A stretch of DNA of 14,081 bases from an uncultured Eubacteriales bacterium (GTDB taxonomy: Bacteria > Bacillota > Clostridia > Lachnospirales > Lachnospiraceae): the NCBI GenBank assembly GCA_900321145.1, contig ONVB01000306.1, positions 1 through 14,081 on the forward strand, written 5' to 3'. The notes beneath the pieces were generated by a model. The model worked only from the letters and a program-made list of their open reading frames with translations, did not search any database and was not told the origin of the DNA. Both the position numbers and the translations under genes were made by a program. Of this stretch, positions 14,056-14,081 are shown piece after piece; within the stretch, counting starts at the first letter, position 1; each line of letters starts with the position of its first letter.

Positions 14056-14081
14056 TCAGTCAAGCCAGATGATGTCCTTTA
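14056..14081 (-). CDS. C-terminal end of a convergent gene, cut by window edge
   Basis: Read on the minus strand, the edge encodes KDIIWLD followed by TGA (14056-14058), five bases before the minus-strand terminator stem. The placement fits the 3' end of a gene running leftwards. Another frame reads KGHHLA before its own TGA (14060-14062), so the frame is not certain. Too little is visible to name a product. Confidence 0.45.

Overview
The window looks like chromosomal DNA from a low-to-mid GC Gram-positive anaerobe, most probably a Lachnospiraceae-type member of the Clostridia. The evidence is AGGAGG-type ribosome binding sites, strong TTGACA/TATAAT-like promoters, a YhaM-type exoribonuclease (a Bacillota family), a Cys-rich S18, a MutS2 with a clostridial-looking Smr tail, and the rpsF-ssb-rpsR order. 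The family-level placement is inference. All complete genes lie on the plus strand. Only the tail of one minus-strand gene is visible, at the right edge.

Positions 1-5393 hold the 3' nine-tenths of mutS2, a response regulator, its histidine kinase and the exoribonuclease gene yhaM, spaced so tightly (3-53 nt) that they are probably co-transcribed. Positions 5402-6598 are a self-contained rpsF-ssb-rpsR operon with a very good sigma-A promoter and a strong intrinsic terminator.

Positions 6599-6780 are a hairpin-rich gap ending in a promoter for a chemoreceptor (MCP). Next come a terminator that overlaps a promoter, a stand-alone polysaccharide flippase, and a promoter driving a small protein that resembles the conserved core of the flagellar cap protein FliD. 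An RsuA-family pseudouridine synthase, an unrecognised 133-residue protein and an eight-helix membrane diguanylate cyclase follow. A terminator facing left marks a convergent gene at the end. Chemoreceptor, surface-polysaccharide export, FliD-like protein and c-di-GMP synthesis together suggest a motility/cell-surface neighbourhood, but each appears to be its own small transcription unit and I see no complete new system.

The most striking non-coding signal is a 28-bp intergenic repeat present at 2195-2222 and 11830-11857. The two copies differ at only two bases, and these form a compensatory pair in a hairpin built around GCGAAGC. The second copy faces a diverged, inverted partner and makes a large palindrome. 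It also creates a misleading in-frame extension of the downstream gene.
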